A stretch of DNA of 64,000 bases from Furcasterigmium furcatum (lineage: Eukaryota > Ascomycota > Sordariomycetes > Glomerellales > Plectosphaerellaceae): assembly GCA_001599815.1 (NCBI GenBank), contig BCIA01000001.1:6096978-6160977 (forward strand), read 5' to 3'. The position numbers and the translations under genes are program-made. The number at the start of each line of letters is the position of its first letter. The stretch's first letter is position 1. The notes beneath the pieces were generated by a model. That model was not told where the DNA came from, ran no database searches, and saw only the letters and a program-made list of their open reading frames with translations. Positions 11,768 through 22,053 of this stretch are shown one piece after another.

Positions 11768-12925
11768 TTAGAACTTGTAGACCTGGTCCTTGTTGTAGCC
11801 CAGCTCCTTGAGGACACCGGCGAGCTCGCCCTGGTCCTTGGGGCTGACCTTGTTGCCGGAGATGGCGTTCATCAGGCCAGGGGGGCCGCAGACGAAGATC
11901 TTTACATTCTCCGACTTGGGCTCGGGGAGGACGGTCTTGAGGAGGTTCTTGTCGATGAAGCCGCTGCTGCCGGGCCAGTCCTTGGGGGGATTGTCGAGGA
12001 CGTAGAAGGCGCGGAAGCGCTGGGGGTAGGTGTTCTCGAGCTCGGCGAACTCCTTGCGCAGGAGGATGTCCTCCTCGGAGACGTTGCCGAAGACGAGGGT
12101 GACCTTGGTCTTGTCATTGGGGTTGTTGAAGATGGCGCGGGTCAGCTGGTACATGGGGGTGATGCCGGTACCGCCGGCGACGAGGGCGATGTGCTCGTGC
12201 TTGTTCTCAGACCAGGGGTACTTGGGGAGGGGGCCCTTGACGTCAAGGCTCTGGCCGGGGGTCATGTCGTGGAGGTGGGTGGACATGGGGCCGTTGGGGT
12301 ACTTCTTGACGAGGAGGTCGAGGAAGCCCTTAGCACCTAGACGATTGATTGTCAGGAAATGTTACTACGTCGTGGAAGGGGACGACTCACTCTCATCGCT
12401 GACGGGAGTGTAGGGCCTCAGGACGGCCTTCTCCATGCCAGGACCCTTGTACTTGGTCAGAACGGCGCTGGCGACGTTGAGACCGGAGACCTGGTCGTCC
12501 TCGGGGAGCCTGAAGCGGAAACGCTTGGTGTTGTGGTTGACGTTCTCAATCTCCTCGAGCTTCAGGGAGACCCATTCGCCGTTGAAGAGCTTCTTGGGCT
12601 CGACGCCGGGGATGTTGGCGGCGGCCTCCTTGGCCTTGCTGGCAGCAGCATCGGAGCTGCCGCCCAGGAACTGCCAGCCGATGAGGGCACCGGCGCCGAC
12701 GGCACCGGCGATGAGGAGGGGAGTCGAGCTGCCGCCCTTGGGGGGCTCAGTGGCGTAGTGGCGCACCTGCTGTTTGAAAGTCAGCTATGGCAGCCTAGGT
12801 ACTAGTAGGTAGAGTGCCGATGATGCCCGGAGGACTAGGTGGTGGTTATGCTTCGGGTAAGGAGGGGCAACAGTACGAACCTGCCTGAGAGGCTGCGCAG
12901 CGCGGAATGCTGACCTGGCGAACAT
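11768..12925 (-). CDS. MCR1: Mitochondrial NADH-cytochrome b5 reductase
   Basis: FAD enzyme that passes electrons from NADH to cytochrome b5 or erythroascorbate at the outer membrane and intermembrane space. Exons (minus) 12881-12925, about 12391-12766 and 11768-12336 give about 329 aa; the first acceptor could also be three bases upstream, adding one Gln. The N-terminus is a basic mitochondrial presequence (MFARSAFRAAQPLRQ, HYA) followed by one membrane helix (LLIAGAVGAGALIGW), as in yeast Mcr1. The FAD-binding motif RPYTPVSDE spans the second intron, the NADH-binding motif GGTGITPMYQ is at about 190, and CGPPGLM near the end is the reductase signature. Convergent with the peptidase gene, 290 bp apart. 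Confidence 0.95.
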
Positions 12926-14002
12926 GATGTCGGTTTGTGCGAACGAAAAAGGCCAATTGATTCCTTTCGCGCAGTTTTGAACGTTGGGAAAGGGGACTGG
13001 TCTTGTTCTGGAGACCTCGAGATATTATTCAGGACCCGAGAAAGCTCCGATCGGGATTGACGCCATCGGTACATGACGTCGACCAAAAGGCACCTTTTAC
13101 CATCACGTGACCTTCCGAAGGTTGGCGTGGGTTTCGCGACGTGAACTTTGTATCAATTCGCGACACGTCGGTTTCTTGGAAGATGATCAATGTACTTTTA
13201 AGTATGCTACCTCATAGCTATTTGACTTCGCGGAAGTCGTTCTCGGAATCATGAGCATCATCACCACCTGAGGCGAGGGGCTGACTGTACCCCGGGTATC
13301 AGCTGTGCACTGGATGATGGAATCAAATGCCGTCGTGCCACGGCTTGAAATGTCGACTTCACAATCATTAGAATAGTATCCTGAGTTCAGACGCGTGCTC
13401 TAATTGCCGAAGGGAGTAGAGGGATCGACTCCAGTATCCGAGTGTCCCTCTCCAGCTACTTAGGTTGTGGTCGATGTACATTGAAGTTCCCCAAGGGACG
13501 ACCCTTGGAAGAGGCAATTCTCAATAGAAATCTCGAATTAATGTGCTGAGAAGCTTTACAATAGCCATATTGGTGTCGCAAAATAACTAATTGTTGAATA
13601 ACACCTGGGCATTGTCTGCGAACTCTCGAGCCTGCCCATACCCAAGGGGTGCCGTGTTCATAATAGGGGCGCCCAGGGCTGCCTTACCTAAAAGTGTGGC
13701 TGCTGTTGGGACACATACAGCGACCATGGCGCCTGCTGGCCACTGCACCTGCCGTAGCTCCAGCGCACAGGTGCACCCCAAAGGACCGCACCTTCCATTT
13801 TACTGATCCACGGGTGCCACGCAGCGCGACGCCAGCCTGACGAGCCAAATTTTCAAGAGAAGCAAACAGATCCAGCAACCCATCCTCAATCACGCCGACT
13901 CTTCTCAACCGAATCGGCCGACGACAGAATCGACTGAGTTTCGCGACGGCACATCACAGCGATTGCACGAGACCACGGGACGAGTCGCCCGACAGACGAT
14001 GA
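12926..14002. other. Divergent intergenic region (MCR1 / SAS4)
   Basis: About 1.08 kb without a credible gene. A TAGGTACTAGTAGGTAG-like run lies just inside MCR1 intron 1 (about 12793-12812). No other element recognised. Confidence 0.55.
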
Positions 14003-15764
14003 ATGGCCGTCCAAACCGCTCTCATGGCATCGACAACGCGCTCCAGCAGGAGGGTGACTCGCCATGCTGTCGCTGCTCGGGAGGACGCGCCTCTCACGAA
14101 GAGCAGAGCCTTCGCCCGTCCTGCTGATCACCACCAGGACACCCTCTCCGGCCGCACGAAGCGGCACTTGATCCCCGCGGATCGCCATCTCGATCCCCCG
14201 GCCTCCAAGCGACCGAAGACCTCCGACTTTGAGATAGTGCTCAAGTCGAAGCCCTCGCCGCGACCCCAGTCCGCGACCGTACCTATCCCGAACACACCCT
14301 CCGATGCGAATGCGACCGAGCTGGATCGCCAGCGTCAACAGAACCACCAAGCGACACGTCATAACCAGTCCCATGCTCGACCAGTCGCTCCTCCAGCCGG
14401 AACCGCGACCGACGCGTCGAGGACCTCGAGGGGCAACGACCCGAACGGTGCCCCACTGACGAAACATCAAGAAAAGGTCATCAATGGCATCAAGCACGAG
14501 CTGGACCGCCTGCAACCCAGCGATGCAGACACAAGGGACCAGCGAGCAGGGCGTAAGCTTCGGTCACAGGAAGCTTCGCGTTTCAAGAGCGAGCTGTCGG
14601 CATATTTCCCGGATTACGATGAGGTCATTGGGAATGAGCCCAAGGAGCATCGTGCGTCTACCCCCTGAACAATTAAACCCACCCAGGCACGCGAGAGCAC
14701 AGAGTCACTAACATGCGATTGCACCCGCAGATCTCCTGAACGTCGATACCCCGATCATCATCAGTGATACTTTCCCGCGACACTTCCAGGGCAAGGTCGT
14801 GGCACCCCTTTTCACTCCTTCCGTGGCTGAACAGACGCCAGCCAGCCACGTCCACAACGACTGCCCCGCCAGGGGCTATGGGGATGCCCTCTTCCACGAT
14901 CTGTTCGACTCGCAGCGGATCGACTTCGACTTCCTCGGGAACAGCTACAAGAGCAAGACGTTGGAAGACCCATTGTCGGACGAGCTGTATCTGCCCGTGC
15001 ATAAGAAGGCCGAGAGACTGGAACGGTCTATACGGAACACGGAGAAGGGAAGGGCGCAGCATGAAAAGGACCAGATCATCCGTCTTCTCGACGGTCTGCA
15101 GGGCCACGACTGGCTGCGAACGATGGGCGTGAGCGGCGTGACAGAGAGCAAGAAAAAGTCCTTCGAGCCTGCACGGCAGCACTTCATCAAGGGTTGCCAG
15201 GTCATCCTCGACAAGTTCCGGCAATGGGGCCTCGCGGAGAAGCGACGCAAAGCGGAGAAGGAACGCGCACTTGCGGAGGAGGCCGAAAGGCAGGATGGCG
15301 AAGCTAGTGACAGCGTTGCCGTCGAGTCTGACGAGGAAGACGAGGAAGGGGATGAAAACGAAGATGAGGAGGAGGTCGAAGACAGCATCGAGGAAGAAGA
15401 CGACGAGAGCAGCAACCCAGCCGACGAGAATGACGTGGACGCGTCCATCGCGAAGCAGCTGCGACAGGAAGCAGCGGCGCGCTCGCGGATAGCGAGGGCG
15501 AGCCGCAAGGAAACGGGGACGCCCCCGCCACCCAAGCCGGCACCGCCCCTCCCCGAGTTCAAGTCATTCTTCAAGAAGAAGCACGAGCGCGATGCGGCGC
15601 TTAACAAGAACCGGAGGGCGGGACGTCGGGTGCTTGCCTGGGGTGAACCGATACCAGAGATGCCGGAGCAGGATTTCGAGCTGCCTGAGGAATATCTCGA
15701 CGAGGAGACGATGAGGGCTCATGCGCGAAAGCGACGCCGCGAGCGCCGGGGCAGCCGGCATTAG
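14003..15764 (+). CDS. SAS4: SAS4-domain protein (SAS acetyltransferase complex subunit)
   Basis: About 560 aa. In yeast Sas4 is the bridging subunit of the SAS-I histone H4K16 acetyltransferase complex. Exons 14003-14651 and 14731-15764; the intron has a CACTAAC branch site. Residues 1-215 are basic and low complexity. The SAS4 domain (about 290-400) carries LSDELYLPVHKKAERLERS and LLDGLQGHDWLRTMGV, which I recognise as its signature. A strongly acidic run follows (about 15330-15430), then a Pro-rich stretch and a basic tail ending HARKRRRERRGSRH, probably nuclear. An earlier ATG at 13999 opens another frame that closes within about 120 nt. TAF2 follows in tandem on the same strand. Confidence 0.85.
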
Positions 15765-16583
15765 GGATTGCTGCAGGCAGGCAGTTTGGAGTTTGAGCAT
15801 TTGGGGTGCTTCCATGTGTATTCTTACCGGGGCGTTGTACGATCAACGGAGGCGTAAGCGGGCGACAAAGGTCGTCGCCCGCGGTCAGGAGGAGCGAGCA
15901 CCGGACGAGACCATCCGGGCGGAGCTGGGAAAGGCTTCATCGTATGTAGCAGTATGATTTTAATGATGAACAACCTGGCAAGTGGCGTTGCTCTTTGCGA
16001 CAGAATTTGCCTTCCGCCTCCAGAGTTGAGACAGATGTGTGGGTGTAGGTGACTTTGAGCCTCCGGCAATGAATGTCGAGAGGGTTGTCATGAGGCTCAA
16101 GTCTAGCAAGTACCCCTCCACGCAATTTAGGTACAGAGGTACCATAACGCCAATGCTTCGAGGCAGGGGACCCACCTTAGCTCGCAAGGTGGGAACCTTG
16201 TCGCGGCAATCAATCCGCCTGAGGTAATCTGGGGATGAGCAACGCGACCAGCACCTTCCTCTCCATCAGATTTCGCCCTCAAACATCGAACCGCCCGCCC
16301 TGCTGCTTCTCGCCGCGGCTCGCTGCCCTTCACTCGTTTCACCGCTCACAACATTCTTCACCACCAGTACTCCCCTACACTTCACTTCTCAATCTTGCGG
16401 CCGACAGAACGTGGCGTTTCCTCCTCTGCGCTCCTGACGAGACCACGAGCAACCTTTGTTGAACGGGACAGGCCGTGGAAGTTGTCAGGATGAGCGAGCA
16501 CCTTTTCGTCCCTGGCATCTGAACACTTGCCGCGACGCGAATCGATCATCCGTCTAGAACGCGATCCTTCCCACAGCACGACC
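15765..16583. other. Intergenic region and TAF2 5' leader
   Basis: About 820 bp between SAS4 and TAF2. It contains a short upstream ORF immediately before TAF2 (see 16490-16522) and GGTAC-containing palindromic fragments near 16130-16145. No gene recognised. Confidence 0.55.
16490..16522 (+). other. Candidate upstream ORF of TAF2
   Basis: ATG at 16490 opens a ten-codon frame (MSEHLFVPGI) ending in TGA, 61 bp before the TAF2 start. If the leader is transcribed it could dampen initiation at TAF2. Transcript evidence is needed; short uORFs also arise by chance. Confidence 0.25.
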
Positions 16584-19500
16584 ATGTCCTTCTCCGCGCC
16601 CTCCCAGGTCGACCTGGGTCGGGCAAACCTCGACGACTATGACGACGACGATAGCCTTCCGCCTCTACACAACGCCAAGTTGCTGCCCTACTTCGTCATG
16701 AGACAAGATGTCGAACTGGACATCAACTTCCGTGAGAAGCGCATCGAAGGCAAAACAGTGATCGTCCTCGCCGCAGTTAGAGACTCCGCAGACGACAACA
16801 TCGAAATCGACGCCCGGCAGGCAGACATCGACACGGACAACATCGAGGTCGAGATCCTTCGCGAAGGCAAGCCTCTCGCTGCTCCGAGGAAAGTCGCCGC
16901 CACCTACCGAGACCCCTACACCCTCCTCGATTATCCTCACCAGTACAATTGGACCGCGGAGCACCATGATGTTAGAAGAATCAGGATGCGCCCACTCATC
17001 TACGGTCGGGGCGAGGCAGCCGTGGCAGATAGAGACACCCGAGGCTGCCTGCCCGTCGACGGTTCCATTCGCATCAGCGCAAAGGAGCTGATCAAGGTTC
17101 GAGAGGACATCATGACCCCGGCGGCACCCAAGCGTCCCGGCATAAAGATCCGCGTCTCTTCGGTCGGCCAGGGGATGCAGGGTGCTGACGAAGGCGCCCT
17201 GTCTGGATCTTCCGCTCGAGAATACCGCATCACAATCCCCTTCAGCACCAAGCGCATCCGAGACGGTCTGCAGTTTGTCGGCGTCGACCCCGGCGACCTC
17301 AAGTGGCCCCACGTCTACACCCGCCACTCGATCGAACCCGGAACTGCGTCGTGTATTTTCCCCTGCATCGACGATCCCAGCCAGAAATGCATCTGGGGCA
17401 TTTCCCTCAAGTTCCCGCGGACAATGGGCGATGCCCTACGGCAGCCCCTCGCCACGCAGAACGGGAACAGCGGCCATGCTCGCACTGCCGGACGCAAGCC
17501 GCAACACAACCAGATGGATGACAACGACCATGCGCTTTCAGAAGAGGATAAGATTCTCGAAATGAACGCCATCTGCTCCGGAGTTGTCGTGGAGGAGCTC
17601 GTCGACCCCGAAGACGACCGCAAGAAAATTGTGAGGTTCGAGGTCGACAAGCCTACTTCTGTCCAGAAGCTAGGCTTCGCCATCGGGCCTTTTGAGACGG
17701 TCAACGTATCGGCTTGCTTCCGTTCGGAGGCCGACGACGAAAAGCTCGGCGTGAGCGCTCTGAAGATTCAGGCTTTCTGCCTTCCCGGTCGCGCTGAAGA
17801 GACATTGAATACTTGCCAGACCCTACCGTCCGCTGCCGACTTCTTTACCCTCACATTCGCGAGGTACCCGTACGATGAATATCGGGTGTGTTTCGTTGAC
17901 GACATGGTCGAAGACACAGTTGCCGTACAATGGCTCACTTTCGCGAGCACCCGCCTGCTGTACCCGGAGAACATCCTCGACCCGGATGCCGAGGTCGACG
18001 TGTCGAGAAAGCTAGTCCAGAGCCTGGCTAGTCAGTGGAGCGGCATCAACCTGGTGCCCAACCGCCGAGAGGATCTCTGGGTCGTCATTGGCATCTCGTA
18101 CTACATGACAGACCTGTACCTCAGAAAGCTCTGCGGCAACAACGACTACAGGTTCCGAATGAAGACCATGGCTGACGAGTTGGTCGAGCGGGATATTGAC
18201 CGCCCATCACTCTTCCAGCTCGGCCAACACGTGCACATTGGGGACTACGAGATGGACCTCATGGCTCTCAAGGCCCCCCTCGTCCTCTTCATCCTGGACA
18301 AGCGGCTCATGAAGGCCCCAGCGCAGACCAACCTCACCCGAATCCTGTCCAATCTACTCTACCAGGCGAACACGTCCGCGCGGCCGAGCGATGAGTACGT
18401 CAGCACTCAGAGCTTCAGGAGACTCTGCGAGAAGCATTCCAAAGGAAAGTTTGAAACATTTTGGAAGCAGTGGATCTTCGGCTCCGGGTGTCCCAGATTC
18501 GACGTCACCCAAAAGTTCAACAAGAAGAAACTGTGTGTTGAGATGCTGGTCAGGCAGGTTCAGATCAGGGAGAATGGGAAAACTCGGAACATCGACAAGC
18601 ACGACTTCCTACGGCTCGTCAAGGAGAGCCAGTACGGCGTCACCGGTGATGGTCTCCAACCGTGGTTCACGGGCCCCATGACCATTCGGATCCATGAAGC
18701 TGACGGGACACCTTACGAACACATCGTGGAAGTTCGAGAGGATGCTGCCGTGGCCAAGCAGTGCAAGTACGACATCCCGTACAACACAAAGTACAAGCGC
18801 CTGAAGCGCAGTCGACGCCAGCGAGATCGGGCCGTGGCGCAATCGCATGCCGACGGCGAGAACACGGAAGACACCCTTCTCTACTGCCTCGGGGATGTTC
18901 TTCAAGGACAGGACGACGTGCAGGAGTGGGACCTCCTCGACTGGCCTCCAGAAATGGAACGAAAGATGGACCAAGAGTCCTACGAATGGATCCGAATGGA
19001 TGCCGATTTCGAGTGGATCTGCACGATGAAGACGAACTCCGAATCCTACATGTACGTGTCCCAGCTTCAGCAGGATAGGGACGTAGTGGCACAGCAGGAC
19101 ACCATGCTTTACCTGGGTCGGTCCCCGGCGCATCCCCTGGTGTCGTCTATCCTTACTCGCACGCTTGTGGACCGGCGATACTTCCATGGCATCCGCACCA
19201 TGGCCTGCGGCCAGCTGCACCGACACAATGTCGGCGGTACCAGAGAAAGCTCATTGGGGCTTTATCATCTGCTCCGGACGTTCAGCGACCTCTGCTGCTT
19301 CCCCGATACGCACATGCCCCGGCCGAATGACTTTTCCGATAGGCAGCAGTATATTGCACGGAGCGCGATTCCGTTGTCTGTGGCGAGGGTCAGGGATAGC
19401 CGGGGGAAGTGCCCGCAAGCCGGTCGGCAGTTTCTGCTTGACCAGATCAAGTACAACAACAACGCCAACAATCCGTTCTCGGACAACTTTTACATGGCCA

Positions 19501-21251
19501 AGCTGCTCCAGGCTTTGGCCACCAGTCTGATCCCCGACAAGAAAAACGAAGGAGAGGTGCAACTGGACGAGGCCTATCGCACCCAAGAGGAAGAAGAGTT
19601 CCTCAAGGAGGCTCTGGTCGAAATTGACCGTTACCGCCGCATGGACGAGTGGGCACATTCGTACCACAACATCTGGACGGTCACCGCGCTCGACTGCAAG
19701 CAGCGCCTGATGAAAGCGGGGGTGATCCCCAAGGATGGCCTTGATTTTGTGCAGTATCTGCAGGACGACTCTTACGATCTTGTGCGCATCAAGGCGTTCG
19801 AGGCATTGGTCGATTTGGGCTTCATGCTTGACGAGGCCGTCTTCTGCCACCTGCTCAGGACTCTCAGCACTGACAAGTCACCTTTCGTGCGGCGGCAGCT
19901 GCTGAAGGTCTTTAGTCTTGGCCTTGCCGGCCTAGCCATTGGCGAGTTTTCGAAGCCTAAGGAGCAAACGAAGGCCATGGATATCGACGGCGTCGCCTCC
20001 GGACTTATGGACGAAGACCACAAGGATGATATGCTTGTCATTGAGGCCGGCGATACCGCAGGTGACAAAGAGCAGAGGGAACGGCATGTCGAGTTTGCTC
20101 GGAAGCACGACCTGGCCGTTGCTTTGGCGGCGCTGAGGACGGAGATCAAGGAGCAGTTCCCCCAACAGCAGGTGGCCATCGGCAGAGCAGTGTGGAACGC
20201 CATCAACCAGGATACCATGGGCAGGGTGGATAAGATCACGCTGCTGGAGTTCTGTGGTCTCATGTTCGAGGCGTCGCCCGAGTGGATTATCTCCCTGAAT
20301 CTACGTAAGCGGTGGAAGATGGAGCGCCCGCTCCAGAACAACCCAAGGAGGGTAAGTATTGTCTGCCAGAGAAAGTGTACGGATTTTTCTGACAGATCAC
20401 AGTTCATGATCACGTTCAAGCCCTACTTCCGCTGGCCAGAGAAGCAGGCTGTGATAGAGCCATCCCCAGCTCCCGCTCCCGCTCTTGCTCCTGCGCCTGC
20501 TCCTGCTCCTCTTCCTCCTCCGCCTGTCATCAAAGCAGAACCGAAGCGAGTCATCGTCAACCCGAAAATCAAGACGGGCAAGCCTGCTGCGCCGCCGCGG
20601 AAAGACTCGATCGTCGCCACGCCCCGGGCACCGTCTGTCTCTGCCCCTCTGCCCACGCCCATCGCCGAGGGAGATTCCATCGTTGCACAGAGCCCCATCA
20701 GGATTGTTGGACTGCCAACGCCCAACGGCGCAGAACACAAGTCGGACAGTGCCAGCAAGCCGCAAAAGCGGCCCCGCCCCGACAAAGTCAACGGCGAGGA
20801 CGGGGCCTCACCGGTTGCCAAACGAGCCAAGATTCATTCCAAATCAGCAAACGGCGAGCGGCCAACCAGGAAATGGGTTACGTTCAAGGTCCCCAGCCAC
20901 ATGCGGCACTTGATCCCCAAGTCGAACAGGCCACGGCCGGCAGCCGAGTCCGTCCACGTCGCCGCGGCGTCCCGCAAGGCCTCGCCCCTTAGCGTCCGCG
21001 CCTCTCCCGCGTCTCCGGCACCACAGTCGGATACGATCCAGGCCAAGCCGGCGCGCAAGCCGCTGCCTGGCTCCCCAATGGTCTCGTCAGGCCATACCTC
21101 GCACAAGCCCAGCGCTTCCCCCGCGCCGTCGGCGCACTCTGCCCCCTCCCAGGCGAGCCCCCCGCCGCCCAACGGGCAGCCGGCAGCGCCGAAGCGGCCC
21201 AAGATCGTCCTGAAGCGGCCCGGGTCCCAGCTTCAGCAGCCTCCGTCCTAG
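16584..21251 (+). CDS. TAF2: TFIID subunit TAF2 (M1-aminopeptidase-like)
   Basis: Transcription initiation factor TFIID subunit that contacts initiator DNA. The start is the first in-frame ATG (CACGACCATGTCC context). The open frame gives 1555 aa; removing a probable 51-nt intron (20352-20402, GTAAGT..ACAG) gives 1538. The N-terminal half has the fold order of M1 peptidases, but the zinc motif is lost: where HExxHxW is expected the sequence reads VQSLASQW, and the following NEGFA is VIGIS, as in other TAF2 proteins. HEAT-like helices follow (about 1070-1260). The tail from about 1290 is Pro/Ala- and Lys-rich and disordered, with a PAPAPALAPAPAP run. The C-terminus ends in basic motifs (KRPKIVLKRPG). 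Convergent with the zinc transporter gene. Confidence 0.93.
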   Translation: MSFSAPSQVDLGRANLDDYDDDDSLPPLHNAKLLPYFVMRQDVELDINFREKRIEGKTVIVLAAVRDSADDNIEIDARQADIDTDNIEVEILREGKPLAAPRKVAATYRDPYTLLDYPHQYNWTAEHHDVRRIRMRPLIYGRGEAAVADRDTRGCLPVDGSIRISAKELIKVREDIMTPAAPKRPGIKIRVSSVGQGMQGADEGALSGSSAREYRITIPFSTKRIRDGLQFVGVDPGDLKWPHVYTRHSIEPGTASCIFPCIDDPSQKCIWGISLKFPRTMGDALRQPLATQNGNSGHARTAGRKPQHNQMDDNDHALSEEDKILEMNAICSGVVVEELVDPEDDRKKIVRFEVDKPTSVQKLGFAIGPFETVNVSACFRSEADDEKLGVSALKIQAFCLPGRAEETLNTCQTLPSAADFFTLTFARYPYDEYRVCFVDDMVEDTVAVQWLTFASTRLLYPENILDPDAEVDVSRKLVQSLASQWSGINLVPNRREDLWVVIGISYYMTDLYLRKLCGNNDYRFRMKTMADELVERDIDRPSLFQLGQHVHIGDYEMDLMALKAPLVLFILDKRLMKAPAQTNLTRILSNLLYQANTSARPSDEYVSTQSFRRLCEKHSKGKFETFWKQWIFGSGCPRFDVTQKFNKKKLCVEMLVRQVQIRENGKTRNIDKHDFLRLVKESQYGVTGDGLQPWFTGPMTIRIHEADGTPYEHIVEVREDAAVAKQCKYDIPYNTKYKRLKRSRRQRDRAVAQSHADGENTEDTLLYCLGDVLQGQDDVQEWDLLDWPPEMERKMDQESYEWIRMDADFEWICTMKTNSESYMYVSQLQQDRDVVAQQDTMLYLGRSPAHPLVSSILTRTLVDRRYFHGIRTMACGQLHRHNVGGTRESSLGLYHLLRTFSDLCCFPDTHMPRPNDFSDRQQYIARSAIPLSVARVRDSRGKCPQAGRQFLLDQIKYNNNANNPFSDNFYMAKLLQALATSLIPDKKNEGEVQLDEAYRTQEEEEFLKEALVEIDRYRRMDEWAHSYHNIWTVTALDCKQRLMKAGVIPKDGLDFVQYLQDDSYDLVRIKAFEALVDLGFMLDEAVFCHLLRTLSTDKSPFVRRQLLKVFSLGLAGLAIGEFSKPKEQTKAMDIDGVASGLMDEDHKDDMLVIEAGDTAGDKEQRERHVEFARKHDLAVALAALRTEIKEQFPQQQVAIGRAVWNAINQDTMGRVDKITLLEFCGLMFEASPEWIISLNLRKRWKMERPLQNNPRRVSIVCQRKCTDFSDRSQFMITFKPYFRWPEKQAVIEPSPAPAPALAPAPAPAPLPPPPVIKAEPKRVIVNPKIKTGKPAAPPRKDSIVATPRAPSVSAPLPTPIAEGDSIVAQSPIRIVGLPTPNGAEHKSDSASKPQKRPRPDKVNGEDGASPVAKRAKIHSKSANGERPTRKWVTFKVPSHMRHLIPKSNRPRPAAESVHVAAASRKASPLSVRASPASPAPQSDTIQAKPARKPLPGSPMVSSGHTSHKPSASPAPSAHSAPSQASPPPPNGQPAAPKRPKIVLKRPGSQLQQPPS
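20461..20527 (+). repeat. Low-complexity Pro/Ala-coding repeat in TAF2
   Basis: Imperfect hexanucleotide repeats of GCTCCT/CCTGCT type code for a Pro-Ala run in the disordered tail. The tract is in frame and probably length-polymorphic. Confidence 0.6.
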
Positions 21252-22053
21252 GCCAGTGGGTGGCGCCGAAACTGTTGAATGCGACACCGTGCTGCCAAAC
21301 GGTGAGCAGGATGCCGCCGCACTTTCCCAAAAAAGTACTTCTTTTATTTCACCCGGGTTTTTATTCATATTCCGCATTGCAAGGCGTTAAGGAATGGGCC
21401 CGCCAACGGCACGGGGGCTCGGGTCGACGGCTGGTCAGGGGGGATGAGGGGGCTAATGGCTGTATTGTTACGTAGCTACGTAGTGTGAAAGCATTCGTGC
21501 CCCCGATGAGCGGACCCCTGCGTGATTTCGATGACGCGAGTGTAGTTTGGTGACACGATGGCATGCCTCACTCGAAAGGGCCATCAACGACATGGGACGC
21601 GTTGGCACAGGAGCCATCTCATCTTGCCCACGAACACGTACATCTTCATCACATTTACTCCGACGCAAGCTGAAAACACGTAGTAAATTTGGCGAACGCC
21701 TCTCCTGTGTAGGTATGGTATGGCATAGAATACAAGCCCAGTACAAGTTTCGCAAAGCAAAAGGGCCCCGGGGCTGTTCCCCCCACATTGCTCATCTTTA
21801 TGCGCCCAAACGCCCGTGTATGCATGTCGAGACCGCGACTTTTTCCCGTTGGGGGTTTTCTTCTCTCATCATTGAGGGGAAGGGTGTCTCTCGTGGTGTG
21901 AACTGAGTGAAAGGAAAATGGGAACTCGTGGGCAGGCAGCCGGAGGGTATCCCGAGACAGTATGGGGGGAAAGTGTAGTAGAGTTAGTGATCTCGTCTCA
22001 TCATCCTGCTTTTGTATTACAACGGCCGCCCTTATTCGTGTCCAAACGCGCCA
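21252..22053. other. Convergent intergenic region (TAF2 / zinc transporter)
   Basis: About 800 bp holding two 3' UTRs. Open frames here lack protein character. A small palindrome GTTACGTAGCTACGTAG is at about 21469-21484. Confidence 0.5.
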
